64,000 nt of DNA from Diphasiastrum complanatum (GCA_029204225.1 CM055101.1:30592519-30656518); one strand, 5' to 3'. Shown: positions 10,243-22,109, counted from the first letter of the stretch. Notes: generated by a model not told the origin, from the letters alone. Program-made: numbers and translations.

Positions 10243-12300
10243 TAAGAGATCTTGGTGAATGAGGAGTTTAGGCATCTATCAAGAGGAGGATCTACTTCCA
10301 TTTCTCAAGTTGGAGAGCAAGAGGCTATGTTCTCAAAGGGGAAGTTCAAGTAAAAAGGCAAAGGCAAGTGGTCTAAAGGGAAAAATCAAGGTGAGGCTTA
10401 TACTTTTGTTGGCAAGAGGAAAGATAGATCTAAGCTAAAATGTTTCTATTATGGAGTCAAATGACATTTTTCTAGTGAGTGCTTCAAGAAAAATAGAGAT
10501 CAAGATGAGAAACAAGGAAATTTCAGTTTTGATGAAGATGGTGTTGATGAGCAAAATTCAAATGATTCTTTTTTTATATCTTCTGTTTGCTACCCAATGA
10601 TGGAGATATTGATCCATGGTGGATTGATAGTGGAGCAAGCTTTGATATGACATGTCACAAAGAGTACTTCACTTCTTTGGTGCCTTATGAAGGAGAGAAG
10701 AAGGTCATCAACATGGCCAATGATGGTAAACTTGTTGTCAAGGAAATTGGTACTATTCCTATTTTTCTCTCATCTACAAATAGGAGAGTTTTGTTCATAC
10801 CTTCCATTACTAAGAATGTTGTTAGCGTGTGTCAAATGGTTGAAAAAGGTCACAAAGTGGAATTTGTTGGTGATTCTTGCTTGATCAAAAGGAATGGAGT
10901 CTTGATTGCTCAAGGCAAAAGACAAGGTGAGCTCCACAAACTTGATGGATTTGTTGGCTCTAACCATGATGGTTTGAAGGCAAAGAAACAAGTTGGTGGA
11001 CTTTGTTCAATGTCAAAGTCACAAAGGTTATCTTTTTCTAGATCTGTCTCAAGATCTAAGATGCCTTTTCATTTAGTACATTTGGATGTACATTGTACTA
11101 GTTCTTTGTGTAATGGAGGAGCAAAGATATTTGTGACTTGCATTGATGACTTTAGTAGATATTGTTGGACTTATATTCTAAAGAGTGAGGATTTCATATT
11201 TGATGTCTTTCTCAAGTTCAAGAATGTTGTGGAGAGTCAATTCAACATGAAAATCAAGTGCTTAAAGTTTGCAAATGAAGACCTATTTAAAAAGTTCAAA
11301 GAGGTTTGTGTGGCACATGGGATCAAGAGGGAGCTTTCAAACTCAAAGGTTCTACATGGTGTGGAAAAGAGGAAGAAAACTCTTTTTTAAAGAGCTAAAT
11401 CCACGAGGATGAATGCAAATCTTCTGAAGTCATTTTGGGGTGAGGCTTTGATGTGTGCTAACTTTGTTTGCAATAGGTACTCAAATGAAGACTTGGATGG
11501 TAAGAGTTCATATGGGGTCCTTTTTGGTAAGAAGCCAAGGATGGAGCATTTGAAGATCTCTGGTAATACTTTCTATGTCAACTCATCTTTTGGATTCTTG
11601 AAGGGAATACTTGTTGGCTATAGTGATGTTGTTTATGTTGATGAATCTAACATTTTTGGTGGTGATATGCATAGTTCACGAAATGGTGATGGTGGAGATG
11701 CATCTCCAAGTCAAGTTCTAAGAAGATCCTCAAGGGAAAGACAAAATCCATCTAGGCTTACATATTATGAGAAGGGTAAGGAAGTTGAAGATACAAATTT
11801 GCTTTACTCACATGTCTTGGTTCATCTTCTTGTCTAGCTGATGCTATGCAAGTGGATGATGGTTTTCAAGGAATGGAAGCAACTAATGGATCTGGAAAAG
11901 AGGTCTTATTCAATGACTTTGATGGTCAAGTGGAAGATCAAGATGTTGATCTCAAAGGACTTCAACAACACAAAAGGAAAGTTGGCAATTTTGAGCTAGT
12001 CAAGAGCATGAAAGGGAAATCAAATGGCAAAGATATTGTGGATCTGTTTTTGTAGGTGTTTGAAGACTCAAGTAAGGTCCAAGGAGTAGCAAGTAAGTGT
12101 TTTTCAAGTTTACTTTACTTTTTCTAACTCATGTTTGAGCAATTTCATGTAAATGTGTGCAAATTGTCAAGAAATGTTGAAACTAGCTACATTGTTTTGC
12201 ATCATTTTTATGTTGGAGTTGTACTGCCATTCTTGGCTGGTTTTGCTGATAGAAATGAAGCTAAAGGAGGCTTATTATATCACTAATTCATAGTAGTACT
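10243..12300 (+). pseudogene. RT-less copia copy B (gag end, protease, partial integrase, 3' module)
   Basis: The order is the end of gag (10243-10330, matching 15515-15600), a damaged zinc knuckle near 10440 (second Cys changed to Tyr, in-frame stop), an aspartic protease with WWIDSGAS at about 10618, and an integrase core with FVTCIDDFSRYCWTYI near 11140. The GAG-pre-integrase His pair is missing, and the second catalytic Asp region reads FANEDL instead of the usual DN-G-EY. The QQNG-AERKNRT segment is also deleted. After the polyprotein linker (RRSSRERQNPSRL) there is no RT. Instead the AMQVDDGFQGM...LQQHKRK module (11841-12060) and its hydrophobic part follow, with stops. The same defects occur in copy C. 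Confidence 0.8.
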
Positions 12301-12679
12301 TGTTCCACTCATCTATCAGCCACCTATTCCAAACAATCAAGGTGGGGAGGGTTTCATAGAGGCTGACATGTCACAAGAAGGGCCAGCATAGCCAAAGGAC
12401 CTGTTTGAAACCTCTAGTCATACAGTATCAGTCTCACAGGCGTTTCTCAGAAGCTCATATCAATAAGAAAATAATGGAGCAATTCATTAGAGAAGACTTC
12501 TACAAAGGCTTAACATTGAGATTTCAAACCTCAAAAATAAAGGACAAGGAGATGTGATACCTACCAACCTCGAAATCAATCCTGATCTATGTTCGAGAAG
12601 AATATTTAGACCTTATATAGGTAGTTGGAGCATACATGGTCTGACAAGGTGGATTCCAATGCCAAGGTTCCAAAGTAAG
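12301..12679. other. No gene seen
   Basis: Between copy B and a tandem duplication. There are short broken frames only, and nothing I can assign. Confidence 0.3.
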
Positions 12680-12921
12680 CAACTCTCTTGATTCCAAATA
12701 CATGTACTATGAAGGAACACTATTGCAAACTAGAGAGTACTAATATGAAACATCTCAAGGAGATATAGTTTAAAGTGAGCTGTATAAGTGTGAAGGTAAC
12801 CATCACTCTTGATTCCAAAAAACTGTAAATCGAAGGAACACTATTGTGAACTAGAGAGTACCAATATGAAACATTTGAAGGAAATATAATTTAATTTGAG
12901 CTGAATAAGTGTGAAAAAAAC
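12680..12921 (+). repeat. Two tandem 121-bp units
   Basis: Units 12680-12800 and 12801-12921 share CTCTTGATTCCAAA, GAAGGAACACTATTG, ACTAGAGAGTAC and AATAAGTGTGAA/ATAAGTGTGAA in the same order and spacing. They differ at roughly one base in six, so the duplication is old. Confidence 0.8.
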
Positions 12922-13230
12922 ACTTAACAATAAGCTTTGACTCTTAATACTAAGTCAATATGTATTCCAAAATGTGGAAATTGTATTGACTTTGTGCTTA
13001 AATCATTGCAAATATAGAAGACAGAATCGAGTGCAGAGAAAATGGATATGCTTCAAATCAATCAAGAGACCTAGGCCCTGTCAATTTTCAAAGAAAAAGG
13101 ACAAATATGATTGTACTTATCAATCATTAAGAGTTATTAATTGCTTAATCCAAAGATCTATCAAGTTCTAGGTGTTAGATCTTGATCTAGATGCTTTACA
13201 CTATGATTTAGGCAAGAGCAATGGATCAAA
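12922..13230. other. No gene seen
   Basis: AT-rich, with one 65-codon frame (12974-13171) that has no recognised motif. It may include the undefined outer end of the LTR that follows. Confidence 0.25.
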
Positions 13231-13930
13231 TGTTCAAAAACATGGATGGGCGGTTTCACACGTGTGGAGGACAGTACCAGTACAGCCTGTTTACAGAGAG
13301 TAAAGTACATTAGCTTACAAATGCATTCCAATCATAAAAACTCAAGACAAATTTGGAAAACACAACCAAGACTAGAATTTGCCAATGTCACATCAACTTG
13401 TTATTGATTTGGTTGATCCCTTTATAGATCAAGTACATCCACGAGCTGTGTACTATCCAACAAGCCTTCACACGTGTGAAGAGTTCCTAGTCATCCAGAT
13501 CCACCAACGGGAGCCATATGTGCTCATTTCCCAAAGTTGACTATTCTCTTTGGCTAGAAAACAAAAAGCTAGTCTTCCACATTTATAGGAATATTCTCTA
13601 TAAAATAGGATCTAATGGAATCTTCCTATCTTATCTTCTAGAAGCTTATCCACACGTGTGAATGGTATCTTGACATTTGTGAGTAATAACTCATTCACAT
13701 GGAAGTCCAATCTATTTACACAAAGTTTGACCAATTTGACCATTTTCAAGATTCTACTCAAAGGTCAATTTCACACTAGTGTAGATGAAGCTAAAATCAA
13801 TCTAACTTTATAAAAGTGACTTTTGTACATTCTCTCACATGTGGGAACAGACTCCACACGTGTGACCCTATCAAGATCAATTAACTTGAGATCTACAAGG
13901 TACATCAAGTTGGAAGTGATATGTTTAACA
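13231..13930 (-). repeat. Copia LTR with four CACACGTGTG palindromes
   Basis: On the minus strand a polypurine tract (GAGGAGGAG) ends at 13931 and TGTTAAACATATC starts at 13930. CACACGTGTG occurs exactly at 13257-13266, 13469-13478, 13651-13660 and 13855-13864. The second is part of a 14-bp palindrome, TTCACACGTGTGAA. CACGTG is the G-box core bound by plant bZIP and bHLH factors, so these are plausible LTR promoter elements. The outer end is not resolved. Confidence 0.6.
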
Positions 13931-13943
13931 CTCCTCCTCACTT

Positions 13944-14290
13944 CTAACTTGGCAAGTCTATTGTACATCTATTTATAACTCCAAGAGAATCTCTTAACTT
14001 GAAAAATGAATCTTTAACCAAAGGTTTGGCTAAGATATCAGCTATGCACTCGGATGATGACACATGATGAAGTTGAACCTCCTTGGATTGCACCTTCTCC
14101 CTCACAAAGTGATGAGCTATCTCAATATGCCTTGTTCTAGCATGGAAGATTGGATTGGTAGCAATTTGTTGGGAAGCTTGATTGTCACAATAGATGCAAG
14201 GAACCTCCTCGGCTTTTAGCACTTGAAGCTCCACCAAAAGTCTTCTTAGCCATAGGAGTTCTTTGGTTGTTGAAGTCAATGCCTTGTACT
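13944..14290 (-). pseudogene. Copia RNase H C-terminal fragment
   Basis: The frame at 14279-13944 reads STTKELLWLRRLLVE, then IYCDNQASQQIATNPIFHAR and HIEIAHHFVREKV, then SSECIADILAKPL. This is the standard end of a copia polyprotein (RNase H with the CDN motif). A polypurine tract and LTR follow directly. The upstream part is cut at about 14290, where the plus-strand LTR of copy C begins. Confidence 0.88.
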
Positions 14291-14295
14291 CATTT

Positions 14296-14413
14296 TCACA
14301 AGAGTAAATAAAGTAGTGATTTCTATGTTCTAGCTATTTCCGGATGTGCAAGCAAGCTGGCCCAAGATCTTGTTGATCCACTAGTGTGTGTTTTGGATAT
14401 GTATTTATACACA
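14296..14413 (+). repeat. Truncated 5' LTR of copy C
   Basis: This matches the last 120 bp of the 3' LTR (18570-18683), for example CTAGCTATTT, CAAGATCTT and CCACTA.TGTG, ending in TATACACA. The first about 540 bp of the LTR are missing and are replaced by the opposite-strand RNase H fragment. Confidence 0.7.
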
Positions 14414-14425
14414 TGGTATCAGAGC
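14414..14425 (+). other. Primer-binding site (initiator tRNA-Met)
   Basis: TGGTATCAGAGC directly follows the LTR end. It is the standard plant copia primer-binding site complementary to the 3' end of initiator tRNA-Met. Confidence 0.92.
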
Positions 14426-14994
14426 AGGTTGCAGGCCAAAGTTGGTGGATTTGAGGGCGCCATGAATTTTATGTGGATTTGGAGGTGTGTCTAGCTCAAT
14501 TTTTTTAGTTTCAAGTAGAGAGTTTGGATCTTTGTGATATTAAAGTCATTTTAGGTCAAAACACTTGTAGATGGCCAATTTTTGAAACCACTCACTAGAA
14601 TGTGGAGACAAAAATTTCACATCATTGTGGATGGTACATTCTATTAGTTGAGATATCTAGATTCTAGCTTTTGCATGTAGATTTTATTTGATTCAATATT
14701 TTGCATTTTTGGAGTAACCCTAAATTTGATAGGATCTCTTGATTTTAAGTTGCTGGATTTTTACAAGAGTGTCTTTCAATCTTAGGCTTTGGCAAAAGTT
14801 CATCATATTATGCTTAGATCTATTGCGATCAAGAAATCAAGATTCTATGTGCTAGGATTTGCTAGAAAGAGAAAATGGAGAGACTATATTGTGTCCCTAT
14901 CTTTGTGATTTCTTCTTAGGTTTCATTTGTTGATTTTCAAGCTAGTGCTTAGTGCATTGGAACAGGTTCAAAGATAAGATAAGATCATTGCAAC
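14426..14994 (+). other. Untranslated leader of copia copy C
   Basis: About 570 bp of T-rich sequence between the primer-binding site and the gag start codon. There is no long frame. Leaders of this kind normally hold packaging signals, but none can be identified by eye. Confidence 0.5.
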
Positions 14995-17850
14995 ATGGAC
15001 ATCTCAAGTGGCTTCATGTTGGAAGGCAATGATAGGCTTACCTCAACAAAGTATTCTACTTGGGAGGTGAGGATAGAATCTTTTCTTGAGATGAATGATT
15101 TGATGGATATTGTTGTAGGTGTGGATGAGAGAGCTTTGGCACCTCAAGAACAAGTGAGGTATGCCAAGAGGGCAAAGAAAGCATGACATGTGATCAAGAT
15201 GAATGTGACTAATGAACTTCTCAAGGAAGTTGGTAAGTTTACTTCATCAAGTGAGGCTTGGAAAGCTTTGAAGAAGTTTTATGAGTCTACATCAAGGGTA
15301 ATAACCCTTAGGAGACAAATCTTTCAATGTATGCAAAAGAAGGATGAAATCTCTTTTGCTTTTTCTTTGAGGGTTAAAGCATTTAATGATGAGTTAGCAT
15401 GTATTGATGAAAGCCTTAAGGAAGTAGAACTTGTTCATAATGGCTTGTTGGATGATCATGCTAATCTTGTTCAAAGTTTTTCTATTCAAAAGACTTTGCC
15501 AAGTATGACGGATTTGCAAGAGATCTTGGTGAATGAGGAGTTGAGGCCTCTATAAAGAGGAGGATCTACTTCCGTTTCTCAAGATGGAGAGGAGGAGGCT
15601 ATGTTCTCAAGGGGCAAGTTCAAGAGCAAAGGCAAAAGCAAGTGGTCAAAGGATCAAGATCAAGGTGAGCCTTCTACTTTTGTTGGTAAGAAGACACATA
15701 GATCCAAGCTAAAATGCTTTTATTGTGGAGTCAAAGGGCATTTTCCATGTGATTGCCTCATGCAAAAGAGAGATCAAGATGAGAATCAAGGCAATTTCAT
15801 TTTTGATGAGGATGGTATTGGTGATCAAAACTCAAATGATGATGCTTTTTTGATGTCTTCCTATTTGCTAACCAATGATGGAGATATTGATCCATGGTGG
15901 ATTGATAGTGGAGCAAGATTTTTATATGACATGTCACAAAGAGTACTTCGCTTCTTTGGTGCCTTATGAAGGAGACAAGAAGGTCATCATCATGGCCAAT
16001 GGTGGTAAAGTTGTTATCAAGGGCGTTGGTACTATTCCTATTTTTCTCTCATCTACAAATTGGAATGTAAGCTTGAAGAATGTTCTATTCATACCTTCAA
16101 TTTTTAAAAATGTGCTAAGTGTGTGTCAAATGGTTGACAATGGGCTCAACATTGAATTTGTCAGTGATTCTTGTTTGTTCAAAAGAAATGGAATATTGAT
16201 TGCTCAAGGCTTGATGGATTTGTTGGCTTTAACCATTGTTGTTTGAAGGCAAAGAAGCAAGTTGATGAGCTTTGTTCAATGTCAAAGTCACAAAGGTTGT
16301 CTATTTCTAGATCTAACTCAAGATCTAAGATGTCTTTTCATTTAGTACATTTGGATGTGCATTGTACTAGCTCTTTGAGGGAGGAGCAAAGATGTTTGTG
16401 ACTTACATTCATGAATTTAGTGGATATTGTTGGACTTAGCTTCTAAAGAGCAAGGATTTCATATTTGATGTGTTTCTCAAGTTCAAGAATGTTGTGGAGA
16501 GTCAATTCAGCATGAAGATCAAGTTCTTAAGTTGGCAAATAAAGAATTTTCATCAAAGTTTAAAGAGGTTTGTGTGGCACATGGGATCAAGAAGGAGCTT
16601 TCATACCCAAAGGTTCTACATGGTGTGGAAGAAAATAAGAGAACTCTTTTTGAAAGAGCTAAATCCATGAGGGTGAATGCAAATCTTCTTAAGTCATATT
16701 GGGGTGAAGCTTTGATGTGCACTAACTTTTTTTGCAATAGGTACTCAAATGAAGACTTGGATGAGAAGAGTTCATTTGAAGTTCTTTTTGGTAAGAAGCC
16801 AAGGATGGAGCATTTGAATATCTTTGCTTAGACTTGCTATGTCAACTCATCTTTTGGATTCTTGAAGGGAATCTTTGTTGGCTATAGTGAAGTAAGAAAA
16901 GCTTATAGGGTTTACATTCCTAAGTCAAAGAAAGCTCAAATTTCTAAGATGTTGTCTTTGAAGAGGAGAGTGTGGATAAGCTTGAAGTTGTTGATTTTGA
17001 TCAATCTAAAATTTTGGTGGTGAGGAAGATGATTATCTGGATTGTGATGGTGGAGATGCTTCTCCAAGTCAATTTCTAAGAATATCCTCAAGGGATAGAC
17101 AAAAGCCATCTAGGCTTACATATGATGAGAAGGGTAAGCAAGTGGAAGTGACTCATTTTGCGTTACTCAAATGCCTTGGTTCATCTTATTGTCTAGGTGA
17201 TGTTATGCAAGTGGATGATGGTTTTCAAGGAATGGATGCAAGTAATAGATCTGGACAAAAAAAACATTTCAATGGCTTTTATGGTCAAGTGCAAGATCAA
17301 GAGGTTGATCTCAAAGTGTTTCAACTACCCAAAAGGAATGATTGCAATTAGGAGCTAGTCAAGTGGCAAAGATACTTTGGATCTATTTTTGCAGGTTATT
17401 GAAGAGTCAGGTAAGGTCATGGGAGCAGCAAGGAAGTGTCGTTCAAGTTTACTTTACTTGTTCTATCTTATGTTTGAGCTATTTCATGTCAAGGTGTGCA
17501 AATTGTCCAGATATGGTGAAACTAGCTACATTGTCTTGCAATATCTCGTTGTTGGAGTTGTACTAGCATTCTTGGCTGGTTCTGCTGATGGAAATGAAGC
17601 TATTGGAGGCTCATTTTATCACTCATTCATGATCAAGTGATCAAGTGTTGATGATAGCTTATGGCAAGATGGAGATGGAAGCTCATTTATTTATTTTCAT
17701 GGTGAAGACATATCAAGGAAGGACAAAAATGGAGGAGACAAGCAAGCATTGGATGATAACTATCATGTTACTATTCTTTTCCAAAGAGTTCAAAGTTTGA
17801 AGCATGGAGGAATCATTACCTTTACATTCTAATTGGTTCTTCATGTTCTA
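14995..17850 (+). pseudogene. RT-less copia copy C (gag, protease, partial integrase, 3' module)
   Basis: Gag starts at ATG 14995 and is broken by TGA at 15184 before continuing (VIKMNVTNELLKEV...). An intact CX2CX4HX4C zinc knuckle (CFYCGVKGHFPCDC) lies near 15713-15756. The protease WWIDSGA at 15895 is followed by a frameshift. An integrase fragment (FHLVHLDVHC) is at 16336-16374. An integrase 3' part (16532-16831) lacks the catalytic DN-GEY and QQNG-AERKN segments, as in copy B. No RT exists. From 17142 comes VTHFALLKC, VMQVDDGFQGM, and then SLLYLFYLMFELFHV and LVVGVVLAFLAG (17377-17640), the module shared with copies A and B. Further module sequence (SSVDD, LWQDGDG) runs to about 17830. 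Confidence 0.82.
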
Positions 17851-18024
17851 ATTACATCTTGATGTGTCAAATTGATGTAAGAAATAGTGAAACATCCAAT
17901 TTGGACACTATTCTCTGTATCAATAGAAGTTACTATAAAACCATAGAAAGGAGGTCTATACTTAGGATGGATATCATTCTTAAGATGGATCAAAATTGTG
18001 TGGTAAAACTAGTTGAAGACGAAG

Positions 18025-18683
18025 TGTGAAAAATTGTCAATTAGTTTTGTTGGTTTATTGACATTTTTGGAGGCCAAAGTGAAATTTCAACCTAGAGATA
18101 CTTTTTCTAATGTAAATAAGGCCTAAAATTAGTGTCCTTACCATTTTTAAAAAGTATATAAGTGGATAAGGTCGGATTTAGCCCTACTACTATTGGTTAG
18201 TTGAGATACATTGAAACTAGTCATTTATTTCTAGGTTTTAAGTGAAGTACCTAGAAGTTGCTATTTTAGGGCAAGTTTAGGGCAAGTGGCCAAGTGACAC
18301 TATGGATGCTATAAAAAGCTGTAAAACCGTGGAGAAATCATCTTCATATTCTCATTTTGTATGGAGAAATTTTCTCTTTTGATTATATGTCCATCTCATG
18401 TGTTTATCTCTTCATATCTTGAGTTTCTGTATGTAGAATGTTGATTTTATGGTTGATCTAGCTTTCACACATGTGAAGTACAATATTGTACTTTACTGCA
18501 CCAATATGAACAGGGATAGTACTAAGTCATATCTAAGTGTTCATGATCAAATCTTTGTGCAGTTCTAAGTTCTAGCATGCATAAAATAGTGTTTTATATT
18601 CTCTAGCTATTTATAGATGTGCAACCAAATTTGCCCAAGATCTTTTTCATCCACTAATGTGTTTTGGGTATGTATTTTTTCCA
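18025..18683 (+). repeat. 3' LTR of copia copy C
   Basis: A purine tract (AGTTGAAGACGAAG) precedes TGTGAAAAATTGTC at 18025. The end (GTTTTGGGTATGTATTTTTTCCA) aligns with the 5' LTR end at 14413. A TATA-like CTATAAAAAG lies at 18310 and CACACATGTG at 18468, with repressed-looking decay elsewhere. The length of about 659 bp is normal for copia. Confidence 0.7.
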
Positions 18684-18775
18684 GAGGGCAGGTACGCGCT
18701 CCTGCCTCGCATTATTTCCTCCACCTTCATTCACAAAAAAATTGCAGAAAAGGACACAGATTTTAAAGTTTGTGA
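18684..18775. repeat. 92-bp sequence shared with 10056-10130 (inverted)
   Basis: It directly follows the copy C LTR and is the reverse complement of 10056-10130 with modest divergence. The start (CAGAGGGCAGGTACGCGCTCC) also resembles a decayed primer-binding site and leader, so it may be internal sequence of a neighbouring, related element rather than target DNA. Confidence 0.5.
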
Positions 18776-19559
18776 GTAATTATACTAGCGTCGGAACTAC
18801 CTTCAGTATTAGCCAATTGAAAACTTTTAGATTTGGGAGGGCTATTTTGAGGTTTGTAGTATGTTCTAGAAGTTTGATAGAATAGTGATTTTAGACTACC
18901 TTATTGGGAGGGTTTTTCTGAAGTCACAAGTATGTCCCAAAATCTTGGAGATATGAAAAGTAACATACAAAATAGTAAGTTCATAATTGTTTGATTCTTC
19001 AAATACATTGAGGTTCCCCCCATGACATATCTTGTACCAACCAATGTGGGACAGAAATCGAAATTTTTGATACCAGCCGGTTTAGGGTATTGGAGTCCTT
19101 TAAAAAATCCAATACTAGTTGGGTATTATTATAAGGAATGCTAGACTTCTTTTTGTGTGTTTCAAGATGGATTAAATGCCATGGTCCGAAATTGCCATCG
19201 TGAGCACACAAGTGACTAAAGCTTGCCGTAGGTGGCACATGTTTGCAATCCCCGACAATTCTCTTATATACCACTATCCTAAAAAAAAATAAGAAACCTT
19301 GAAACATATCAAACTATTCTTTAATATTTTGTTATTTCTAAGATTTTCTTTTGAATTATTTAAATTTAATATCCTATCATTTTAATATTTGTCCTTTAAA
19401 ATAAAAAAATATGAACGTCTTGTCTTACTTTGTCCTTAGAAGAGTGAGACAAGACATTTAATTTATTTCAGTTTGCAAATCAAATCTCACTGTTTTTTAA
19501 TCAACTAAAATAATGACCTTATTTTGGAAACAATCATTTGCATTTTTCCTTTCCACTTA
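18776..19559. other. No gene seen
   Basis: AT-rich with short frames. One minus-strand frame (18999-19307) has no recognised motif. I find nothing I can support here. Confidence 0.3.
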
Positions 19560-19885
19560 AGTTTCAACACCTTGTAGACCGTGGGCACAAAAAAAAGTTG
19601 GATCTTCACACCTTGCAGGCCGTGAGGGGCAGGACCATACCAAAAAAATTTCCATTTTTTGCCACACGTGGAAAAAAAAATGTTGTGGCACATCCACACA
19701 AACTTGCATTCCCAAATAGCTATAAATTGAGCGTTCTTGAATGCATTTCCTCACTTTTTTTTTGCTCACTATTTGCTTTCATTGTGTTAGTAATTAAGAT
19801 CTCACACACACACACATTTTTAAAGCTTTCTTTCAAGCTTTATCCTTTTCTCTACTTATCTCTCTTAAGCTCTCTCTTTTTGTAG
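19560..19885 (+). promoter_or_regulatory. Promoter-like stretch with G-box, TATA and CT-rich leader
   Basis: An imperfect direct repeat (CAACACCTTGTAGACCGTGGG at 19564; CACACCTTGCAGGCCGTGAGG at 19608) is followed by CACGTG at 19665-19670 and TATAAATT at 19721. A pyrimidine-rich stretch with ACACACAC and CTCTC runs to 19885. This is the layout of a plant promoter and 5' leader, or of an LTR U3-R. No convincing coding exon follows, so the call is tentative. Confidence 0.3.
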
Positions 19886-19997
19886 AGACCACACCAAGCA
19901 GACCATCATCATTGCAACTTCCGAAACAAGAGAAACTAATGTGGCTCCTCCTACGATCCCCCTTAATGTAGAGAAGGGGCATTGGTAGTAGTATCAA

Positions 19998-20026
19998 GGG
20001 GCGGGGGGGGGGGGGGGGCGGGGGGG
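19998..20026 (+). other. Guanine tract, possible G-quadruplex
   Basis: 28 of 29 positions from GGGGC onward are G except two C: GGGGC, sixteen G, C, then seven G. Such a run can fold as a G-quadruplex in single-stranded form. It is also a common place for sequencing length errors. Confidence 0.8.
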
Positions 20027-20429
20027 ATATAGGGAGGACCCACAAATCAATGTTCAATGATAGGTAGTTTCTTAAAATCTCTTGGAAGGATGTTACACAT
20101 ATGACTCTCCTCCTACTAAATTTAGGTCATAATTTGAGGTCCCAGGCCTACTTTGACCTAAAAGCAAATTATCATATCAACCATGTTTGGGGCCATAAGT
20201 AAATTATATTTAAAAAAGTTTCATTCAATGCTTAGTCCAAGTAAATGAGTTTCATTCAATAAGGAGTCAAAAAAAAAATTTGGCTTCATTCCACCCTAAA
20301 AATTACAAATATTCGATTTATATTTTATGCAATTAAAAACATATGATAAACAATTATGATTAACAAAATAACCATACATGAATGTACCAAAAACAAAAAT
20401 AGTCCAAGTATAGAAATATATATAAATGT
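20027..20429. other. No gene seen
   Basis: AT-rich spacer without supported features. It may contain the outer end of the copia LTR that follows. Confidence 0.25.
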
Positions 20430-21398
20430 ACATATATCTAGGCTAGAATACAAAAACTAGCTAGGTCCACCAACTGAGTCCTCATCCTAGCCACGAACAT
20501 CAGACTCACAGTGTTGCGATTGATGAGATGGGAAGTACGGTACCTGCATGCAACAAACATGAATTAGTGTTGTGAGAAATGTGGTGAGAGTGAGAGGGAG
20601 ACTCTGTGAATGTAATGAAGTTAAAATCTATTTTGAAGCCATGCCTCAGAAGCTACTATTAATTGTTCTACTATCGGGAGTGCTTCATCCGAATAATTGA
20701 TCTCTAATCTACATCCATTCGTTATCCAATTCTGTAGTTTTATTCGTGTTTCTCCACAGTCAGCAGAAACACTCAGGAATCGCAACAAGCAATCGGATCA
20801 ATAGGCGAATGTAGTCGCAATATCATCTCTATCCCCCGAACTCGACATGGACGAAGGAGTGTTTATGGTGAAAGACCAAAAGGCACAATTTGCTAATTCT
20901 TGATTTTTGTAGCACAAGACAATAGCAGACGAACCTGCGTGCTCTGGGTATATATACATATTGTTGTAGGTGTGTAGATGAAGAAAGTGCAAAGTGGATG
21001 TGTTGTTTGTAGGAGATCGTGGGTGGCTGCAGTCGTTGTCAAGTCTGTTAGCGTAGCCGCATGGGTTGAGTGTGAAGAGGCAGCGACGTCAGCCTTTGTT
21101 GATATGAATGTTGGTGAAGATGCGAAAATGCATCACTCAGATGGATTGCCGTAGGATTTGATTTGCAGGGTCCCTTTGGTTTCTAGGGCACCTTCGGCAT
21201 TTTGTAAGACAGTGTCGGCTTTTTCGTCTGTCACCAAAACACGTGTAAAAATACAGTTACACGATTCCTTCGCCTTTTCTTCGCCTGTGAGAATTTACAT
21301 GTAAATATGTAGACTGTGCGACAACGTGAGTAAAAATACAGCATAAATGGAGGCATATTAAAATGGGATTTAGGAGAGTAGAGGAAATAAATCCAACA
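20430..21398 (-). repeat. 3' LTR of the 21-26 kb copia element
   Basis: On the minus strand the polypurine tract (AAGAGAGGGGGG) ends at 21399 and TGTTGGATTTATTTCC starts at 21398. The block GCACAAGACAATAGCAGACGA at 20910-20930 recurs as GCACAAGACAATATCGGACGA at 26091-26111 in the 5' LTR. The left boundary is an estimate. Confidence 0.6.
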
Positions 21399-21408
21399 CC
21401 CCCCTCTC

Positions 21409-21966
21409 TTAATCTGGATCTGTGAATGCCTTGATCTTTAGACTAAGCAATGCACAAAATATGTAGGGTGCATTAGCACTGAGTGCTTTCGTGAATATGT
21501 CTACAACCATGTCTTGCGTTCTGCAATACGTTAAGCTCACCTCTTTGTTGAGAACCTTATCCCTGATATAGTGATATCTAATTTCAATGTGCTTACTCCT
21601 AGAGTGAAATCTAGGGTTGGCCAATAAGGCAATAGCACTCTGATTATCACTAAATAAAATTTTAGGGCAGTACTAATACAGATTAACATCTGACAGTAAA
21701 TTTCTCAACCAAAATGCTTCCTTAATAGATTGAGAAGCAGCAATGTATTTGGCTTCTATAGAAGAAAGTGCGATAGAGGTTTGCTTATGACTGTTCCATG
21801 AGATAGGACCGCCGTTAAAGAAGAATGTAAATCTAGATGTGGATTTACGATTGTCTACATCTCCTCCCCAGTTTGCATCAGAATAACCACTGAGCTGATG
21901 AAGATTGTTGTTGCTGACATCTCCATAACAGATGCACTGGTCCATGGTAGCTCGAATATATCTCAT
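21409..21966 (-). pseudogene. Copia RNase H domain
   Basis: The frame at 21966-21673 carries the RNase H start (GYSDANWGGDVDNRKSTSRF) and ALSSIEAKYIAAS. The frame at 21624-21409 carries RHIEIRYHYIRD-type sequence and VDIFTKAL, the end of the polyprotein. A stop/shift separates the two. This is the last domain before the polypurine tract of the element. Confidence 0.9.
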
Positions 21967-22109
21967 GACTCGTATGAGAGCCTTTTAATGGGTAATGCCA
22001 GGATTAGCCATATATTGGCTGAGTGACTTTACTCCAAAAGAGATATCAAGTCTTGTACAGACCATTGTGTACATGAGAGATCCAAGTATCAATAGATAAG
22101 GATACTCTC

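Noticed and set aside
20798-21200. Possible host gene in the GC-richer part of the LTR
   Set aside because: Block homology with 26091-26125 shows it is copia LTR; frames are short and unrecognised.
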